NCBI GenBank assembly: GCA_003008705.1
Contig: PDUO01000057.1
Location: 191,012 to 255,011, forward strand
Direction of reading: 5' to 3'
Length of the DNA stretch: 64,000 bases
Origin: Pezicula radicicola
Lineage: Eukaryota; Ascomycota; Leotiomycetes; Helotiales; Dermateaceae
The position numbers and the translations under genes were made by a program. The number at the start of each line of letters is the position of its first letter. Within the stretch, counting starts at the first letter, position 1. Shown one piece after another: positions 33,364 through 48,500 of the stretch. Under the pieces are notes generated by a model. That model made no database searches. It worked only from the letters and a program-made list of their open reading frames with translations, and had not been told where the DNA came from.

Positions 33364-34834
33364 ATGTTGCATCACCAAAACTCCACGGCCGTTGTTGTTA
33401 GAGCAAACTTCAGGAAATGATGGTCGTATGAGCAGACAATCAAAATATGGTTTCTTGTGTTCCTTGAACGTCGGTGGTGGGCTTTGCTATCTGATAGCCC
33501 ATCCTGGTTCTCTTCTTTCTCTCTTTAAATGCACATATTTTACTACCTTAAATGCACATAGTTTACTACCTAAAATGCACATATTTAAATATCAATTAAA
33601 ACCCATACAAAACGTTCAAAACCAAACATGTTATATGGAGTCCAATCGGCTCGATAGTGTAACAAGCGATTGATATACTTCAAGTCTAAGATTTTGCTCA
33701 CTTACCACTGCGGTGCCCCATTGTCTACAAACACGGCGGGAGCGGTTCCATATCCTAATCTAGCAGGGGATCGTTCACTTCGGGTCGCAGTAGTAACATA
33801 TAGAACGGGTTGGAGATTTATAGTTGCCCGCAACTTCAATTCATGTGAAGAGGCGCCATATTTCGCAACCATAGGCTACGTTATGCGCCTTCGTTTCCTG
33901 TGATTCAGCTTTTTCGAGGGATGTTACCAATCGAGGTTTCTTCCTAGACAACCATACTTAATTCCTAATTTTGTAGTTTGGCGCTGGTTGTCTGCGGACA
34001 TTTGGTATAACCTTCTATTCTGGTCTGAGCTAGAGCGTAGACCTATCTGTTCCAAGCAGTATTTCCAAATCTTCTTCTTCATACAATCTGCTATTTTAGT
34101 CGTACGACGTCGTTCCAGACGTTTCGTTTGCATTCGCAGAAGCTGCTAATTCAGTGATATGGGAGTCAAGCTCCAGGTTGGTCTCCTGTGGCGACGGCTA
34201 TAAAAGGATCTATTCCGAGTGGTCTCGGAGACAGGAGCGCTCGGAGCGAATTCAGCGGACGGCAGCCGTATAACCCACTCGTCTTATGCGTACGCTACAT
34301 ATGCTCGCAAGTATCTCTCTATCTTAGCGTTAGTGGTTTTGGTTTTAGTTACCCTATCGGTCTAGGAGTGGTAGACTGTAGACAGCTGAGAAGCGAAGTA
34401 ATCTTACAAGGTTGACACGGACCGAAATTCAACTCAAGTTACCACCTGGCTGCACTGCATATCAAAACTTAGAGGGAAGATATATATTTTCTATTTGAAT
34501 TCATCCCACGTATACGTAAATTCACCTTTTCAGCTGCCGTTTCCTTCAATGTAACAACAACAGCTTTTCTGACTCTGCCCTCTGAAGAAGTAAGTGCTAA
34601 TGCGACAACAACATGAGTGCCTAGGTTTTCGTCGTTGCCAATTTCAAGAGCAAATATTCTCTTGACGGAGGTCAGTGGACTGTCATCCGCCAGGCATGCT
34701 GTGAGGCCTTCGACGAGAACTTCGGAACTGAGTGATAATTGCTGCGGAATCAAGCTTTCCGGAGGCACAGTTTGGGGTCATCATAGCATGGGGTTAGGCA
34801 AGAAAGTTGATGTAGCAGAACTAGATTTGTAACA
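33364..34834. other. Intergenic with a 23-bp minisatellite at 33525-33586
   Basis: Three copies of TTAAATGCACATATTTTACT plus ACC lie after the polygalacturonase gene. A 99-residue minus-strand ORF at 34469-34768 directly follows the NRPS stop. It might be an extra terminal exon, but a suitable splice into it is not certain. Otherwise nothing seen. Confidence 0.35.
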
Positions 34835-36560
34835 CTACGTCCTGGTTTTACCTCTTTGCCCAAGCAACAAAACCTGCTCCTTTATACTAGGATGCACCAT
34901 TATATCTTCCACGCTTATTATAAAGCCTATTTTGCCATAATATTCTACGAGCGCAACGGCTACAAGCAAAGGCACGCCGCGTAGCTCGTAGAATGGTATT
35001 CGCATTCGATCTTTACCTTGTGGCATAAGTTCGCCAAAGACGAAAGACCAAGCTTCTTCGACAATCGTGGCAACGCGGCTTGCATCCCCGGACGAAGGCG
35101 ATAGACTAAGTGTCGAGGATGGAACGGTTGTGGATGGTGGCGAGATAACGAGGCGAGGAGATGGAGCGTGAGAGCCAGAGAGAACAGTGGAGGGAGGGTC
35201 GTTGAGATGTCCTTTAATGGTTTGAGTTGCGTCGCAGAGCATATCCAGGAGCTCTTCTGCGAAAGGCACTGTCTCTGGGCAAAAAGCCATCTCGATGGTC
35301 ATGCCCCCATTCGATGCACCGGGTGTAGAGACAATCCAAACATCCGCAGCATCTCCTGTATGCGGGTCAGAATTTATTAGAGATTTTCTAGGTTATTGGA
35401 GTAGAATATTGTGATGAAATGGATCAGCGTACCAGCAGGACACACCGCACCGACCTTACACTCCACATCACCCATCTTCACCGAATTTGTACTCTCATCT
35501 AAATTTTGATGCTGGACGACAGAGCTGCAGCGCGTCCAAGCGGGCCAATTCGTACATTCATCCACAATTTTCTTGAACGGAAAATTCTCAAAGGGAATCA
35601 TATCAAGGGCTTGCTTTTGTACTTGTTTCAGCAGTTGCAAAACTGTGGTGGATGATGATGTGTTGATGTGAATAGGAACAACATTCAGACACGGACCTAT
35701 GACAGCTTCAATACCGTCCAAGGGAAGATTGCGTCCCGAAACGAGATGCCCGAAGACGACATCTTCGGTGTCGAATGCTTGCGCGAGAACTAAAGCCCAG
35801 GCCACTTTCAAGATACCGGCGAAGGTAATACCATCGCTGTTCAGAGAAATAGTTGCAATTCGTCTGCTTAGTTTTCCGGTCTGTTTACTGTTGTATGAAG
35901 GTTTATCATTGCGCACGAGCTGTGTCATAGAGGAATCTTGGAGCTGTGATTTCCAATATGCTGCTGATGCCTTCTCTTGGATTTGTGTTGTGATGCCTCG
36001 AACAAATTCCGGGAATGAAAGCGTATGTTGAAAAGGGGACGTGGGTGCTAGTGCGTCTATAAGGGAGCGGTATATGAGTGGAAGAGAGAGGCCATCATAT
36101 TGCGCATGAGAAAGGCGCATGATGAGACGTGAATTGGTACTTTCGCTTCCGTAGTCGAGGAAGATGAAGCGGACGATAGGTGCTGCAAGTGGGAAGGGTC
36201 GCTTCATATCGTTCTTTACCAAGTACATAGTATGCTGCTCAATGGCGTGACAATTATCACATAGGTAATGTTTGAACTCAAATGGATAGGCCTGGTTTCG
36301 AAGGATGATCTGAAGGATCTTGCCTCCCTGGAAGGTGAAGACGGTCCGGAGAACTGGAAGGTGGTCGACAAGGCGTTGGCAGGCGAGTTGCACAGCGTCT
36401 TGTTCGACTGCGCCAAGGTCGAAAGTAAGGTAGTTGAGATAGCCGCCACTGAAGTAGGCTGTGGTAATGGCATCTGCTTGAAAACCAGAACACTCCAGAA
36501 CTTCTTCAACCCCATTGTCCTGTAGCTTATATTGTTTGACCAGGACATCGATCTTATTTT
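34835..36560 (-). other. NRPS terminal C domain and degenerate carrier
   Basis: C5 has SHAQYDGLS (about 36088-36111), the form found in fungal terminal condensation domains that release products by cyclisation. After an intron (35356-35432) a carrier-like fold follows (VEEAWSFVFGE.., YELRGVPLLVAVAL, VEDIMVHPSIKEQ). At the attachment site GGDSL has become RGVPL, with Pro at about 34970-34972, so it cannot carry phosphopantetheine. Confidence 0.75.
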
Positions 36561-39500
36561 CCTGGCTAGGCGATGGTACCAAAGTAGTATGCAAACCTGC
36601 TTCAGTGGCACTCACTGGTACCACGAGCGCACACATTTCTCGTAGGCTGCTAGATCTCAGCACATCGGCGACGCTTAGTCGTAGATTATCGGCACGTGCT
36701 TTGCTAGCAAGTCTCATAGCAAGTATCGAATCACCTCCTAATTTAATCCAGCTATCCTCAGCGTGAATTGAAGCGACAGGTATCTTGAGGATATTGGCCC
36801 ACAGGTCTCGTAAGCGCTTCTCTTTCTCCGTCAGCGGCGTCATTTGTGACTGTACTGATGTGCCTCTCGCAAACTTCTCCAGTTCGCTACGCTTGAGTTT
36901 GGCTCCCAGACTCTTCAACAACTTTCGATCCCTCTTCTGAGAGCTTGACATGGGCATCTTCATTAGCGGAAGATATAGAGCGGGGACCATATAACTTGGC
37001 AATGTCTGTGATAGAAGTATACGTAATTCCGATACCAATGTTGCAAATCGGCTGGAGGCGACCTCATCTAGAATGGCAAGACATGATGAGGTTGATGGGT
37101 GAGACCCTGGAGAAGGCTGTGGAGTACTTCCAGGGGGCTTCTCGACGCAGAGAAAAGCTGTCAAAACATCTCCACTAGTACCTGGTCCTTCAACTGCCAT
37201 ATTTTCAACTGCAACGTCCAATCCCACTGGCCATTTCTTTCGTAGCGCGTGCTCGATTTCTGCGACTTCAACACGTTGCCCTGGGTGAATATTAGTTGCA
37301 TTCTTCTATGGACGTTGCGAGATTAGTGACTTACCTCGAACTTTAACTTGACCATCCACCCGAGCGAGGAAGGCAATAGTTCCATCTTCGTTATAGCGCA
37401 CAAGATCTCTAGTTCGAAACAGTGATCCAAAGATTTTCCCCTGTCTAGAAAGCCAGGGTAACGACTCTGGGTTGAGGAATGAGAACCTCGTTTTGTCCAA
37501 GTCGTTTAGATATTCTCGTGCAATATTCGGGCCTTGAATGATGAGCTCTCCAACAGCACCGACAGGTGCGAGAACGGAAGGATGCAAGGGATTTACAATC
37601 CACAAAGCACAGCCAACACCTGACCCAATCTAGAAAGACACTATCAGTCATCGAAGCCTTTATTGGCAGGAATCAATCTCCAAATACAGGAATTGGATGA
37701 CATACCGTTTTAACATCCATTCCATGATAAGCATCAATGGCAGTGCATACAGCACCCTCCGCTGGTCCATAAGCATTTACAATAGTAGCATGACCTAACC
37801 ATATCTCAAGCATATGTGTATTGAGGAGCTCTCCGCCTGTAACAATGGTTTCCATGCTTGGACAGTCGTCAGGATCGAGGCTCGTCGCAAATGAAGGCGT
37901 CCAGAACGCCCAATTAGCCTCTGATTCTCGTATGAAGGTAGAAAGGTCATTTAGTCGCCCTTCTTCCGACGGCATGCATATGCAACCACCATTAATCAAG
38001 GTTGTAAAGATCTCATAGATGGCCATGTCGAAAGCGAAACTTGAAAATTGTAGAGCACGAGTTTTCTGATTGACATGGACAAAGCTTGAATGGCTCACAA
38101 TATTGGAACAGATCGATGAGTGTTGATGGGCGATCAGTTTTGGGGTTCCTGTACTGCCAGATGTTGAGATTACGAATGCGATATTTTGGGAATTGACTTC
38201 GGGACTTCGAGAGCCTGGCCGCAATGTTTCGATATTCTCTCGCGCAGTCAATATTAAGGAAACATCACCTATAGTCCATTTGACACGATTCTCGAATATG
38301 TTCTTATAATGTGGATCGCATAATACCAGGGAAGTTGAAGCAGCTGTAACTACCTCTAGGAGACGACTCGGTGGATGGCTTGGATCCAACATTAACACAC
38401 CTGCCCCTGTCTTCAACAAGCTAGACGATGTCAGTGAAATATCAAATCATACACGGGAAACATACGCGAGAATGCAGATGACAGCTGTTTTGGATTTATC
38501 CATGCAGAGTGCAACAATATGTTCAGGGCCGAGAACGTCATTGAGCCCGAGAAAATAGGAGGCTAGTTTCGATGACTGATGGTCGAGTTCCTCGTATGTT
38601 AGGGAGCCACTTTGTTCTTGTCAGCAGACTTTTAAGCGGTAAATATTGATGTAAACTTACTCCCAGGAGCTGACAGCTTGATTTTTAGGTTGAATGGCAC
38701 ACTTCAAAGATACCAAATCATGGACAAGAGCATCGACTTCATCAGGAACATTGGAGTTCCACGATCGGACCTGGGTATCGTCGATGGTATTTGAAATTAG
38801 ACTTTCGACAGAAAGGCCGCTTTCATGGCTACAGATCCAACGGACACATTTGTCGAATTGGTGCAAGATCCTGCGCATCTGTGGTGGAAGAATTATGCTT
38901 GAATCGAAACTGACGTTGACAAGGAGCTCATCGTCTCCAAGAAAGACTTGTACCATCAGAGCATATGGATTGAACGTGTCTGCTGCATACGAAGTTATAG
39001 ATGTGCCGAATATCTGATTCTCATATAAGTCGACTTGCTTAGGCTGCATGACAAGAATGCTTTGGAAATTGCAGGCAAGTTCCGTATCTGCACTCAGTTT
39101 CCTGATATACTGTATGCCAGCCTGCTCGAAGGGAATCATTTCTGTAGTTTGCTCCTGAATATCATTCAAAAGCTGGTCGACCGTATTTCCATAGTCCAAT
39201 TGGACTCGTATTGGCACAGTTGCCATTGTCGGTCCGGCAAGACTTTCAATTTTTTGTACAGGGGCATTCCTTCCTGTGACAACTGTCCCAAAAACCACAT
39301 CATCACTCAAAGAATAACAGCTTAGAAGTAGAGCCCAGGCTGCACGGATGATTGTTGATGACGTCCACTTTGTTGGCATTCCCCCGTCTAGACTGATATG
39401 GAAGTCGAGTGTCTGATCCGCACGTGGTGTCCATGAAGGGCTTGGGAACGATTGCTGTTTGAACCCTGACAAGGTGTCCATCCAGTACCTTTTTGATGCA

Positions 39501-42500
39501 GCAGTATCAATATCACTCAGGTACTTGACAAATGAACTCATCGAGCATCCACGGTCGAACGCTATCGTATCATGGCTATACGCCTTTTTGACAGTCTCCA
39601 AAATCATAGGCAATGTCCATCCATCATAAAGCGCGTGATGAATCTGACGAATATTAGACAAAAATAGGCCAAAAGTCTTCAGGTCTAGTACTTACTGTCC
39701 ATATAAAATAAATGTTCCTCTCTGAGTCCATTGAAATCGCATACCTCACCAAAGACTGTCCTGGCTGCATGGCATTGTCTTTGTCAGCTTGGATGTAAAG
39801 CTCTAAATTGTCTATCTCGTTCCAGAATATTGGGGAAGATTTTGTGATCACCTGCATCGAGCCATGATCTGTATGAATGATGCGAGTACGCAGTACAGGC
39901 AAGGCCTGCACGGTTCTTTCCCACGCTTGTCGAAAGCGGGCGAGGTCTAGTAAATCCGGAAGTTTTAAGACCTCTTGCGCTACATAAGTTCCAGGTTGAG
40001 TCTGACTGAGACTAAACATTCCTTCTTGAAGAGGGGTGCACGGGAAGATGTCCTCTATTTGAGAATGATGACTGACACCCTCACATTGTGACACGGCATC
40101 TTCCAACACACTTTCCCTCTCGGTCGAGCCTCCCACCAGGGAGAAAGCAGGGATGGTAACAGCTTCAAATCTGTCCAAGCTTTGCGCAGCTTTCGCCAAT
40201 TGTCGCAGTGATGGGTTCTTGAAGATTTCTTGGACTGTAATAGACATCCCGTGCGTACGAGCCATTGCCACCAGGCTCACGGTGGAAAGCGAGTTACCTC
40301 CTAAGCTGAAGAAGTTATCAATGAGCTCTATGGATTCAGCCTCCTGTTGTAGAACCTTGGACCAGATTTCTCGCATTTTGATCTCAGAAGCTGTGGGAAT
40401 GAGAGTTTGAGAAATGGAAAGTCTCGGGATATCTCCGAGCTCTAGTTTCTCGGCATAGAGTTTTGGAGCAAATTTTCGAAGTCTCTGCCTATCCTGTTTA
40501 CCGGTCGCCGTAAGTGGCAAGCGTTCTAAAGTAATGAATTTGGACGGTATCATATATGACGGGAGGCTAGAAAGTAAGGAGTCATGAAGTATCCTCAACT
40601 TGGGCTCTATAAGCTGCCGTTCTTCTGAACTTGCCAACCTTAATGCATCATCACCGGTGTTTGAGCCGTTGAATCCAATGAATGCTGCAAGAATCGATTC
40701 CTTCGATGGGAGTTTCTGTTCAATCATCTCGACCATAGCGTGAAATCTACTCTCAGGGCCGAGATGGGTTCTTATATGATGCTCAACCTCGCCAATCTCT
40801 ACGCGCTGGCCGCGTATCTTGACGAAAGAGCCCTGCTTGCGGCCAATATATGATATAGTCCCATCATCGTTATATCGACCGAGATCACCAGTCTTGTACA
40901 TACGAGAAGGGCTGGCGCTACTCTAGATTAGCAAGCAAGCTTTAGATTATATGTGAAGAAGGTATAAGCCTCACCTCTGTTCTTTAACCCAAAGTGCAGG
41001 ACGCTTGACAAATGCTAGATCAGTATTCAATGCATTATCAATGTATCCTCGACTAAGAATTGGACCTTCCACGAACATTTCTCCCACCGCGCCCACAGGA
41101 GCCAACAGAGTATCATCGTGTATATCTCCAATCCAAATTCTTGAGCTGAAGGCGCGACCAATATTCTTATGATCGCTTGCAGAGCGAGAGATGCTCGTGT
41201 TTGAACTACAACAGACAGATGCCTCAGATTGTCCATAGCCATGAATCAACTCGACATGATCGATCCAGGCATCGACGACAGTTGGAAGAAGCGCCTCCCC
41301 AGCAAAAACAACAGTTTCCAGACTTTCCAGCTGTGAAGGGTTCAAGATACTGGCGAACGAGGGTGTGAAGATTGCAAGATTAGCGCGCATGCTCCCAATT
41401 GCAGATGTTATGTTACTAATCCGATCGTTATCAGATGGAATGCAAACACATCCTCCAGCAATTAAGGTGGAGACAATCTCGATGATTGAGGCTCCAAAGC
41501 TATAAGAAGCAAATTGATAAACGCGGCTATGGCGACCTATATTGAGGGCTCTTTCATGCTCCACCGCACCTGTGCCATATGCAGAATGTGAGATCATGGC
41601 CCCTTTAGGTTCACCCGTACTTCCTGATGTAAAGATGATGTAGAGAATGTCATCTGGGTGGATTGTTGGAAGTTGCATTGCAGGAGCATGAGTCTCGTTT
41701 GAAAGCAAAGACCCATCGAGGATGTAGTGGTTTACTTCGAGCCAGTAACTGGCACAGGCACGAGACGCAATGACGAGGGTAGGCTTCACTTTTCCGTGGA
41801 TCGTGTTCAATCTTGCCATAGGGAGAGAGGTATCCATCAGTACAAATGTACCACCCGCTTTCACAACACCAAGGACCGCAACTGCAACCCATATAGACCG
41901 CTCGGAACATATTGGAACAACGGAGCCTTTAACAACCCCCAAAGCAATGAGCTGGTAGGCTAGCCTCGTTGAGACGTCATCAAGTTGCTGATATGTGAGG
42001 CTGCCATCCCAAGCACAGATGGCTTCTGAGTGCGGTTGCGAATTAGTGTGGCGATAGATCAGATCATGAACAGGGACATCCACAGGTGCGGGTAAGTGCG
42101 CATTCCAATTGCAAATCAATTGTTCGTCATATACGCTAGTTGCCCGAACTTCACCAATCTTAAATGTCCCTTCAGAATGAGAATGGAGTTGTTGTAAGAT
42201 GTGGTCAAATTGTTGCACTATCCTTGATACGGCCGAGCTGGATAGGATGCTTGTATCAAAACTCGCAGTCAGTTCAATGCCAGCCGTGGTAAGTTGACAT
42301 TCCAGTGACAGTGGATATGTGTCAATGTTAGAAAGATCCAATCCAGGCATGGGAACGGCAAAGAGACCTGAGGTGGAAGCTAACTGTTTGGACGGTTGTA
42401 TGACAAGTAAATTTTGAAACTGGCAAGCGATCTCTGCTTGCTGATGCATGATTTGAATATTCTGTAGTCCAAAATGCGCGAATTTAATCATCTTTGCCGC

Positions 42501-45500
42501 TTGATCTTGAACCGTCTTCAGAAATTCTGCAATAGTTGCTCTGGGATCAACGATGTAGCGAAGAGGAACTGTAGAGATTGTTGGCCCCGCTACTGAAGCG
42601 ATATCATGAAGATCTCCTGAACGACCATCTAGCGTTGCACCAAAGACAACATCTCGGTTCCCGGTATAGCGGCTGATTAACAGAGCCCAAGCTGCGCGAA
42701 TAAAGGAAGTTGTGGTGAAGTTCGACGTCGTTTTGTCAGCTGATAGCACAACTCGGTGCTGCACTGACTCCTGTGACTGAGCCACTCCCAGAGCACGTCT
42801 CCCATCCGGAAATGAGGAAGGGTCTGCATCAGCTAAGTAGGAACGCCAGAATTCTTTAATATCGGTCTGTCCTATTTGATATATGTAGCGAATGTAGTTC
42901 TTGAAGTTGACAACTTTTGGGAGAGTGGCAGCATGATATGCTCGTTGTACCGAGTCGTAGATCATGTTTAGTGAATAGGCGTCGTACAGAGCATGATGAA
43001 TGGTGAATACAAAGTATTTTTCTCCACTATCAGGATCGCAGACAAACGTGTGCTGCGTTAAACGGCGTCCGCACATCATCTGGAATTTTTGGGGAGTCGT
43101 GTCGGCCAAGGAATTTTCCTGAACCCATGGCAACCTGGCAGGACGAGCCTTGAATACAACCTGCAGAAAGCGGTTCTGTCCCATATCTGTTGGAATGATC
43201 GTAGTCCGAAGAATATCGTGTAGAGAAGTGGTCCTCTCCCAAGCCACTTTGAATTGATCGATGTCAACATCACCAGGCAATTTGAAAACTTCTTGATTCA
43301 CATAGGATCCAGGATTCTTCATACTGAGCACCATCAATCCCTCTTGCAATGGAGTACACGGGTATATATCCTCTATATCGTCGGCTGATAGCATGTGATC
43401 AGGTATTGTGGAAATGAGCAGTTCAACCGAAACTTGGTCACCAAGGAGGGAAAATGGTTTGATGATATTGCTTGTGTCGACGTTGGATTTCGAGCTCGTA
43501 GCCACAAGGGCTAGTGCACCGAGCGTTGGATTTTGGAACACATTCGCCACTGTGAACAATATACTGTCTTTCTGCGCAGCGGCAACTGCACGCATGGCGC
43601 TTATGCTATCGGCCCCGAGGCGGAAGAAATTATCATCAATGCCGATACTAGTATCTTCAAGGCCCAGCACTGTACTCCAGACACGTTGAAGCTGTGCTTC
43701 CATGAAAGTTGATGGTTTCCGTTTCGTGGTCATCAACGACGAGTATTTAAGTACACATTTCGATTCTAGGGAAAGCGTGCCCGCTAGTTCACGGATTCTT
43801 TTGTAATCCGTCTTGCCTGATGGCTGGACTGGGATCGACGGTACGAGAATGAATATACTGGGAATCATATAGGTCGGGAGGACGTCCAAAAGCCTCTTGT
43901 CAAGATTCAGCACGGCAGTTTGAATGCTCGAAATTGTCTGTTCATCGTTTTCTCCCAGTTGTAGATCATGAACATCCGATGCAACTCCATTCACGGTATT
44001 GCGAACGGCAAGAAAAATGGCCAAAACTGGATCGATTGCATTTCCAAGCGTCACAATTGCGGCAACCATATCCCCGTTAATTGGCAGATACTGCTTAATT
44101 TGATGGATCACTTCGCCAGTCTCAATCCTTTGGCCATGTAACTATTTCTCTTGTCAATCCGGATAGACTTTTCAAAGATTGGAGGTAGGCAACTGACTTT
44201 CATCTGTGTGTCTTTCCTAGCAACGAAGACAAATGAGCCGTCAAATTCTTGGTAGACAAGGTCTCCTGTCTTATAGAAGCGACGAGAGAGATGGAGGTTC
44301 CGGCTTGATTTTGCCCATTTTGGATTGCGGATAAATGCCTGCTCAGTCAAGGCTCTGTCGCCGAGATACTCGCGAGCAAGATTACCCTCGATCAAGAGCT
44401 CGCCAATAGCTCCCAGTGGAACCAATTTATCGTAATTACGGGAATCGCACACCCAACAGCCCGCCATAATTGGTTTACCAATATTTCGAACAGGTGATGA
44501 GCGTGTAAGTCTCCTAGTCGCTGTAGATGCAACTGCACATTCGCTGGGACCTGAATTGTGAGGTGAGTATTTATTACCACACGTAGATAATTGGCTCTAT
44601 CTCACCATAAGCCTGCACGAGCACAACATTGTCCGCCCATATGTCTAGATATGTCTGTGACAACGATTCACCTGCAAGAATAAGCGTACGCAAACAAGGT
44701 ACCTCCGACGGTTCCAGAAAGCTGGCTACAGTGGGAGTCAATACTGCACAATCAACGTTCATTCTGGTGATTGCAGAGGCAATACTGTTGCTGCGCTCGG
44801 TTTCTGAGGGTATACAAACACAGCCACCAATCAACAATGTTGAGACAATCTCGACCAACACAGCGTCAAAGCTATACGAGGCAAAGTTGAGTACTCGGGC
44901 ACCTTCATTCATGGACATAGCTTGTGTGTGGTGGATTGCACTGGTGCAGAAGGTTGCGTGTTCGATCACACAGCCCTTAGGCTTACCCGTTGACCCTGAT
45001 GGGTTGCGTTAGAATCTCGATGAATATCTCGCGCTTCGCACACTCTCATCCTAGTATAACATAGTTTTCTCCGGATTAGCACTTACCAGATGTAAAAATC
45101 AAATATGCAACATTTTCAGGCCCAACCATACTGTCTGGACAACTTGGGGGTAAATTTTCGAGCTCCTCCTCATCCACAGCAATCACGGTATTCACCAATT
45201 CCATTATCTTATGCTTGGTGCTGCTTGACGCAAGGGCAATCTCCGCCCCAGTCTCCTCAATTATGGCTTTAAGTCTCCCTGCTGGATGAGAAGTCTCCAA
45301 AAGGAGAAAAGCGCCGCCCGCTTTCAGGACAGCTAAAATAGCAATTATCGCGAGCTTTGACTTTTCGAAGCATAACGGGACAACGACCTCAGGTCCAACA
45401 TTGAACGATACGAGCCTGTGTGCAAGTTTTGAGGATTGAATATCGAGATCGTGGTACGATAAATCGCCGTCGAAGGAGCAGACTGCAGGGGCATTTGGAT

Positions 45501-48500
45501 TTCGGGAAGCATTGATAGCGAAAAGGTTATGAATGCAGTCATCAATATGTCTACTAGGAACAGCATTGTTCCAAGACACGAGTTGAGACTCCTCTTCAGC
45601 GCTGCAGAATGAAAGGTCTCGCACTGGTGTTTCAGGCTTTGTTCGTATGCTCTCCAAAATCTTTGTGAAAGTCTGAGCAACTCCCATGGCCCGTACTGAT
45701 GAGATATTGGGGGAGTAGTCCAATGTTATTGTGATAGCAGCATCGGATTCAAGGATGTTCAATGTCATGTCGTATTCTGTTGAATCTCTATCATAAACGG
45801 TCTCGCACAGAAGTCCGCTTTGATTGTCATTGTCCATCTCGACTTTTTGCAATGAGATAGCCGTATTGAAGATCGCCCGCCCATCAGAAGTTAGATTATG
45901 CTGGATCTCGCCAAGAGAACAGGTTTGATAAGCAAGACCTTCCGTCAATTCTATGCGAAGATGTTTGAGAAGATCGAGAGGAGTGGAATCTAGCTTGACC
46001 TTAATGCGACATATGAGCATATTGATATAAGGACCGACGGCATTCTGAAGGCCGGGAAGGGCTAAGTCGCGACCAGCGGCGAGATAGCCAAAGCAGACAT
46101 CTTGAGAATCTAGATAGGTTGCAAGCAGAAGACCCCATACAAGTTGAATGAGGTTGAAAGTTGTGACCTGACTAGCTTGACAAAGGGCACGTAGTTGCTG
46201 TATACTTTCTAGGTAGATAGGAATCGTACCCCCAACCGGATTAGATTTTTCTAGTTGCTTTGATGGTGGCACAATGCACGGCTCAAAACCCGACAAGTAC
46301 TCAAGCCAGTATTGTAGTCCAGATAGATCGTTGGAACTCTCTTGCAGATATTCAACGTACTGCTGGTACTTTGGGGCCGGTTCCAGCGGAAGACATCCGT
46401 AATAGGCAAGGCCTAGTTCGTGAACCATCAAGGAAAGAGAATGCCCATCTGAAATTACATGGTTGATGTCAATGCTACAGACCGTCTCACCAGCAGTAGT
46501 AGAGCAGATGGTGAAGAGGTGTGGCGGACGATTTCTACCAGTGTCCTGGTAAGCGCGACTTTTCAACACAGTAATTGCGGCATTGATTTCTGGCGCATTT
46601 AGGTACTCCACCTGCGCTTTAATCTCCCTGAAAACAATCTGTGAAAAGGCGCTAGATTCACCAAGACTGTCCACGACCACAGTTCTGAGAATCGGATGGC
46701 GATCGACGACTTCCTGCCATGCAGCTCCTAGCCGGACAACGTTCAGAGCTGACCTTTCTGAGCGGGAGCGAAGAATGAGAATCCTCTTCAGATGATAGAG
46801 GGTAGAAATTCTTGATTGGCCCACAGCTAAAGCCTCTTGCATTGCCGTGCAGGGGTAAATATCTTCAATTCTAGTAACGTCGCCATGTCCTAGTCGAGGA
46901 AGAATAACGTCTGCTAGATAGTCCAGATTTCCATAATCCATTTTCATCAATGGAAAATCGGATAGAGTAAGACGCCTGCTACTGCGCGATAACTCGGTAA
47001 TGGCGTTCTTTAGTGTGGCTTCGAATTGATGCACCCAGGCTCTGATTCGTTCCTGATATTTGGACAAGCTATTGTATGTAAGCTCGACGTTAAGAACCCC
47101 TGATTCAATCGTGATATAAATTTGAAATAATGCAAATCGAGGTAAATCTGAAGCTTCATCATTGGAAAGCGAGGAGTCATAACCATTCACAAACTGGAAC
47201 AACCCGTCTTCTTGCTCCAGCTGTTGATACATGCCGGCGTAGTTGAAAAGGACCTCGAAGCGATTCAAATCCGCAGAGTCTGCTGATGAGAGAACACGTT
47301 TGGTAAAGTATGGCCAACCCTTGCCTGGAATCTTGAATCGCATATCTTTGACTTTACGAACACAAGATATGAGGCTCTCACTGTCATCCAACGTCATGGG
47401 TATTGGTGATATGGTTGTAAACCAGCCCACGGTAGAGGAAGGATCAATGGAAATATCCCAGCCTTCGCGTCCATGACCTTCATTCCAAAATGTAGGGAGA
47501 TCCCGTTCCGGAAACGTGGCGCGGAAAGAAAACATGGCAGCAGCTAGGAGAACATCAATGGGCTCCGTCCGAAGTGAGTGGTTGCAACTTCCGAGGAGGC
47601 TCGCTGTTGACTGCGAAGACAGCTTAAAGGCTGCCTTTAGCTCGGCCTCGTATAGATTCGGAGATGTCTCCATATTCCAGAAAGCAAAATCCGCTTCTGC
47701 GAAGCTTCCTGGAAAAGTCTGCTCAATTGCGAGGGTCCTCGCGTACTCTTCCTGTGCACGACACCAAGTCTGGAAAGACAGCGGTTTCTCTAGCGGAAGG
47801 CTTCCCGTCTGAAGGACTTGTTCCAAATCTTGTAGCATTATTCTCCAACTCACAAGATCAACAACAAGGTGATGCGCAGTTGCAAATAGATAAGCTTCTT
47901 TGCCAATATTTACCGTTGCAAAACCTACCAGGGGCCCGTTTCCGATGTCGAAGCCTCGTTGAATGCTAGCCATGATCGGTTCCACCTCGTTCAAATGAGA
48001 AATTCGGTAATCTTGGTAGGTATGAGAACGTGTTTCTGGTGACATGATCGTTTGCGTCCATTTACAATTCTGATTATCACGCGTGAAGCGTGCTCGCAGC
48101 ATCGAATGGCGTCGCACTAATTGGTCTATCGCAGCAGACATCACATTCTTCGGAACAACTCGATTGATGTGAAGGAAAAAGCTTAGATTGAAATGATTGT
48201 GACCATGAGGTGTCATGCTGAATTGGACTTGCTGAATTGGAGATAGGACAAAAGGTACCCCAAACTGTTCCTCGTGGACAGCAGGACTCGCGACTTTTGG
48301 GTCTATCTTGCTAGCTTTTTGACAGAGCTGAGAGAGATTTCGACTGCTCAAAAGATCTTTCATGGTGATAACAATACCTTGACGACGGCAACGTGCCATA
48401 ACCTGCATTGCGGTGATGCTGTCGCCACCCAGTGTGATGAATGAATCGTTTGACCGTACAGCATTCAGAGGAATCTTCAATACTGAGCTCCAGATCTCGC

